8,560 nucleotides of DNA from SKLM01 sp964450435 (GTDB lineage: Bacteria; Chloroflexota; Anaerolineae; B4-G1), in contig CAYVCX010000091.1 of assembly GCA_964450435.1 (NCBI GenBank), forward strand, positions 1 through 8,560. The letters run 5' to 3'. The translations under genes were made by a program, and so were the position numbers. Below, piece after piece: positions 6,093 to 8,560 of the stretch (positions within the stretch are counted from its first letter, which is position 1; the number at the start of each line of letters is the position of its first letter). The notes below the pieces were generated by a model. The model made no database searches. It was not told where the DNA came from and saw only the letters and a program-made list of their open reading frames with translations.

Positions 6093-7816
6093 CCCCGGAG
6101 CACGACACAGCCCAGAAGCCAGGCAGCCAGCAGGGCGGCTCCCACCGCACCAGCCAGCAGCGGGGCAGAGGGCCGCCAGGCCCCTGTTACGATCAGTTGG
6201 TCCACACTGACCTCTCCTTTGGTTGCCCGCAGGCTGACCTCACCCCGGGTGAGACGCCAGCCTGCGGCCAGTCGCACGGGCTGACCCTCTAGCGAGATTC
6301 GACGAGGGGGGCCGCCGTCCAGGCTCACCTCAATCTCACCACGACCTGGGCCGGGCACCAACTCCAGGGCCCGTCCCGCAAAAGCAAAATCGAGCATCGC
6401 CCCGGGATAAGCGGCCCTCATGTGACCGGGCCCGTCGCCGCCCGGGTCAACAACTCGCTCCCAGCCATCGTCGTAGCTCAACGCCCAATGGTTCGCCTGG
6501 TGGGTGCCGGGGTAAAGCGCAGGCGTCACATTCGTCGCGTATTCCTTCATTGTCTCGTAGACGGGCATCGGAGTGAAGTCCGGGTCGACCATACGGAAGT
6601 AGTACATGGCCCGGTTCAACTCACGCTCGTCGGCGCGCTTGAAGAACCAGAAGTTGGCCACGCCAACCCACGGCCACTCCTCAATGATGCGCTGGTAGGC
6701 CAGGCGTGCGTACCGCGCCTGTTCCTCCAGGGTCACTTGACCGTAGGTGCCCAGGTCGGCGATATCTGGATCATCCGGCACGGCATTGGAGTTCATCTCC
6801 GCGATCCAGATGGGTTTGTGGGCATCGCCATTGGCGACCATGATGTCACGAACGTACCGAGGCCGTGAGAAATTGACGTTCAAGGGCCGCATACGGCGGT
6901 CGGTTGGACCGGACCAGAGCATGTAGGCATTCACCGAGAAGATGTCGAAGCACGCCGCGGCGCCGGCGTCGTACATTCGTTGAAGGAACACGAACTCATT
7001 CAAGCCGCGCGCTGGGCCGGGGCCGGGGTCTAGAGACACGGTCTGGGCCAAGGCCCCACTGATGATGACGGCATCCGGGTCGGCCTCCTTGGCGCGGCGA
7101 TAGCCCTCACAGAGAAGCTTCGTGTATCCCTCCGGGTCGACCGGCCGTTCCCCCCACTCCGGATAGACGTTGGGCTCGTTCCACAGCTGATAGTAGCGGA
7201 TCCGCCCTTGGTAGCGGGAGACGACGGCGGAGACGTAGTCTCCCCAGTCGCCAAGGTCATCGGGAGGAGCATAGGTGCCGACTGTATCGGTCAGCTCCCG
7301 AGTCCACGCCGGGGGATTGCTCAGGCGGGCGATGACTTGAAGATCGTGCCGTTCGGCCAGTTCCACAATGTTGTCGTACTTGGCCCAGGCATCAATGGGA
7401 TCCACCTGGCCGTCGCCGGTCAGATCGTTGCGACGATCGACGAAATCTCCCTTGCCGTGAACCTCGATGTCCTCCCAGGGGAACTCCTGACGAACCCACC
7501 GGAACCCTGCGTCGGCGATCATCTGGAGGGAGCGGTCACGCTTCGCCTCTTCGACCTCCTGATTCAGAAAGACGTTGATGCCGAAAGGATTGACGCCAGC
7601 GTGGGCCATCGGGGCGTAGTCCGCTGTGTCAGGGCTGGGATGGAGAGGATTGGCGGCCCATTGGAGCAAGCCACGAGCCTGGCTGAGGAACTCCTCCTCG
7701 CCTGTGCGCTCGAAGGCCCAATCGTGAATCGCGCCGTCACAGGCAGAAAGAAGCGTCAGCGCCAGCAGAAGGACGGCAAGAAGCCGCCCGTGCTTGCGAC
7801 GGAGGTCAGCACTCAT
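6089..7816 (-). CDS. Glycosidase-like lipoprotein (clan GH-A fold)
   Basis: A 575-aa exported protein. The N-terminal hydrophobic stretch ends in a lipobox, LLSAC, with Cys26 as the predicted lipidated residue. Residues about 75-430 look like a GH-A (beta/alpha)8 barrel of the GH5/GH39 kind. LWNEPN (211-216) supplies the acid/base E214, and KPIWIAEMNS (334-343) supplies the likely nucleophile E340; both carboxylates are intact. DLTGDGQVDPID (131-142) is a complete EF-hand-like calcium loop inserted early in the barrel. A small beta domain (about 474-545) precedes a C-terminal membrane segment (about 551-571). A lipid anchor plus a C-terminal span would tether both ends to the cytoplasmic membrane, which suits a single-membrane envelope. 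Start: ATG 7816 has no clear ribosome-binding site and an in-frame TGA just two codons before it, so no earlier start is possible. The next gene overlaps it by 4 nt. Substrate unknown; a surface-glycan role with the adjacent glycosyltransferase is inferred. Confidence 0.85.
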   Translation of the reverse strand: MSADLRRKHGRLLAVLLLALTLLSACDGAIHDWAFERTGEEEFLSQARGLLQWAANPLHPSPDTADYAPMAHAGVNPFGINVFLNQEVEEAKRDRSLQMIADAGFRWVRQEFPWEDIEVHGKGDFVDRRNDLTGDGQVDPIDAWAKYDNIVELAERHDLQVIARLSNPPAWTRELTDTVGTYAPPDDLGDWGDYVSAVVSRYQGRIRYYQLWNEPNVYPEWGERPVDPEGYTKLLCEGYRRAKEADPDAVIISGALAQTVSLDPGPGPARGLNEFVFLQRMYDAGAAACFDIFSVNAYMLWSGPTDRRMRPLNVNFSRPRYVRDIMVANGDAHKPIWIAEMNSNAVPDDPDIADLGTYGQVTLEEQARYARLAYQRIIEEWPWVGVANFWFFKRADERELNRAMYYFRMVDPDFTPMPVYETMKEYATNVTPALYPGTHQANHWALSYDDGWERVVDPGGDGPGHMRAAYPGAMLDFAFAGRALELVPGPGRGEIEVSLDGGPPRRISLEGQPVRLAAGWRLTRGEVSLRATKGEVSVDQLIVTGAWRPSAPLLAGAVGAALLAAWLLGCVVLRG

Positions 7817-7870
7817 CGATCAGGAGAATGCAAGATGCAGAACCGTCTCCAGACAGAGTGACCGCTGCTT

Positions 7871-8242
7871 CTAGGCGGCCGCTTCCACGGCCAGGGCGGC
7901 CACCGGCCGCGGCACCTCATCGGATGCAAGGTACTCCCGAACCTCCCGGCGCTTGTCCTCGAACAGAGCGATGAGTTCCTCGTCGGTTCCCTTGAACCCG
8001 GACACAGATCTTTGGGCACAGGTGCAGCAACCAAGAGTAGCGCGATAGCTGTCCAGGTCACAGGTAAGGCAGCTGGAGAGGTCGACAACCGTCAGTGAAA
8101 AGCCAAGGACCTCGATGTGACCGTCGGGAAGCCCAGCGATCCGGCCAACCAACTCGTACCATCTACGGCCCCGCAAATCGCGCAGTTGTGGAATGCAGTG
8201 CGGGGCAAAGAGAATCTCGCTGTCAGGGTACATTTCCCTCAT
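7871..8242 (-). CDS. Small Cys-rich protein of unknown function
   Basis: I do not recognise this family. From ATG 8242 it has 123 aa. It contains a histidine-cysteine pair (H15, C16) and a compact cluster C-x2-C-x10-C-C-x-C (C58, C61, C72, C73, C75; SCLTCDLDSY then GCCTCAQRS), which could bind zinc or an Fe-S centre. A charged helix (about 87-108) and an Ala-rich tail follow. No signal peptide or membrane span is visible, so it is probably cytoplasmic. The reading frame can be extended to TTG 8302 (143 aa), but that codon lies inside the spacer of the promoter at 8285-8313, and the extra 20 codons are poor in G/C at third positions (8 of 20), unlike the rest. ATG 8233 (120 aa) is also possible and has AGGA 8 nt upstream. 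It is 54 nt upstream of the glycosidase gene and probably the first gene of that operon. Confidence 0.75.
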   Translation of the reverse strand: MREMYPDSEILFAPHCIPQLRDLRGRRWYELVGRIAGLPDGHIEVLGFSLTVVDLSSCLTCDLDSYRATLGCCTCAQRSVSGFKGTDEELIALFEDKRREVREYLASDEVPRPVAALAVEAAA

Positions 8243-8284
8243 CCTGTGTCTAAGATCCGTCGGAAACCATTCTGCAAGGAGATA

Positions 8285-8313
8285 ATCATAACACGAAAGC
8301 AAGCCGACATCAA
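8285..8313 (-). promoter_or_regulatory. Sigma70-type promoter of the three-gene minus operon
   Basis: On the minus strand TTGATG (8313-8308) and TATGAT (8290-8285) have an optimal 17-bp spacer. The start point would be near 8278, which gives a 5' leader of about 36 nt to ATG 8242 and excludes the TTG codon at 8302 as a start. Confidence 0.65.
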
Positions 8314-8494
8314 GGAAACCACATCTGTCCCGTCACTCTGGTCGGACGCGGCGGATCTGACCACGCACGGCGCGGAAGCGGAGATCCCGGCGAAGAGCCG
8401 GTACGTAACAGTCCCCCGAGAGCGAGCGCGCGGGCCGCGATTCGCGCCGGGCGACTCCGTGGCTGGCCGCCTCTCCAGACTGATTCCGGATCTA

Positions 8495-8517
8495 CCGGGG
8501 CGGGGCAGTCGCCCCGG
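8495..8517. repeat. GC-rich palindrome beside the divergent promoter
   Basis: CCGGGGC (8495-8501) and GCCCCGG (8511-8517) form a 7-bp stem around a 9-nt loop; an alternative inner pairing, GGGGC/GCCCC (8502-8506 and 8511-8515), competes with it. It ends 5 bp before the -35 box of the plus-strand promoter. It is the only structure I see in the otherwise empty 8314-8522 stretch, and could be an operator or merely a stable GC hairpin. Confidence 0.45.
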
Positions 8518-8522
8518 GTGAC

Positions 8523-8551
8523 TGGACACGGGTAAGCACGCAGTCTATAAT
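8523..8551 (+). promoter_or_regulatory. Sigma70-type promoter reading out of the window
   Basis: TGGACA (8523-8528, 5/6 match) and a perfect TATAAT (8546-8551) are separated by exactly 17 bp. Transcription would start near 8558 and run rightward, divergent from the minus-strand operon. The gene it serves is outside the window. Confidence 0.8.
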
Positions 8552-8560
8552 GGGCACATC

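Noticed and set aside
7813..8088. Minus-strand frame ending in an ATGA overlap with the glycosidase start
   Set aside because: The overlap is tempting as a coupling signal, but the frame is a shadow of the Cys-rich gene, is rich in Arg, Pro and Ser as off-frame translations usually are, and starts inside that gene.

Overview
The window looks like a piece of a GC-rich (roughly 60%), probably Chloroflexota (Anaerolineae-like) chromosome. The lineage call is an inference. It rests on a very short Flp/Fap-type pilin with the G/QGLVEY prepilin signature, a predicted non-discriminating aspartyl-tRNA synthetase, a short GSI-type glutamine synthetase, and a GT39-like membrane protein with a long C-terminal domain next to a membrane-anchored glycosidase-like lipoprotein. 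No rRNA, tRNA, CRISPR array, transposase or phage gene is visible.

Layout. (1) 55-201 (+): a 48-residue Flp pilin gene followed at once by a strong intrinsic terminator (229-264). (2) 265-461: a convergent intergenic gap with an 11-bp inverted repeat. (3) 462-3841 (-): the aspS-glnA transcription unit. A near-consensus promoter (3848-3875) drives a leader of about 230 nt, then aspS (start 3610), then glnA 38 nt downstream. (4) 3876-4052: a spacer with GC-rich hairpins. (5) 4053-8290 (-): a second unit with a small Cys-rich protein of unknown function, a clan GH-A glycosidase-like lipoprotein, and a GT39-like multi-membrane-span glycosyltransferase overlapping it by 4 bp. Its promoter is at 8285-8313. 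(6) 8314-8560: a divergent intergenic region with a GC-rich palindrome and a strong plus-strand promoter (8523-8551) reading out of the window.

The most interesting signal is the aspS-glnA leader. Between the promoter and aspS lies a 31-codon ORF (3733-3828, minus) with a consensus ribosome-binding site. Its codons 10-19 read D-S-N-Q-Q-G-D-Q-R-N, so seven of ten residues are Asp, Asn or Gln. The ORF stops 22 nt before an intrinsic terminator (3687-3711). A GGGCGG segment inside the ORF (3754-3759) is identical to the right arm of the terminator and could pair with its left arm as an antiterminator. This is the geometry of a classical ribosome-mediated attenuator.

The amino acids in the cluster fit the operon. 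The AspRS carries His31 and Gly83, the residues associated with non-discriminating enzymes that load Asp on both tRNA-Asp and tRNA-Asn. GatCAB then amidates Asp-tRNA-Asn using glutamine, the product of glnA. I therefore propose, as an inference from sequence only, that one leader peptide reads Asp-, Asn- and Gln-tRNA charging and controls a coupled Asn/Gln supply operon.
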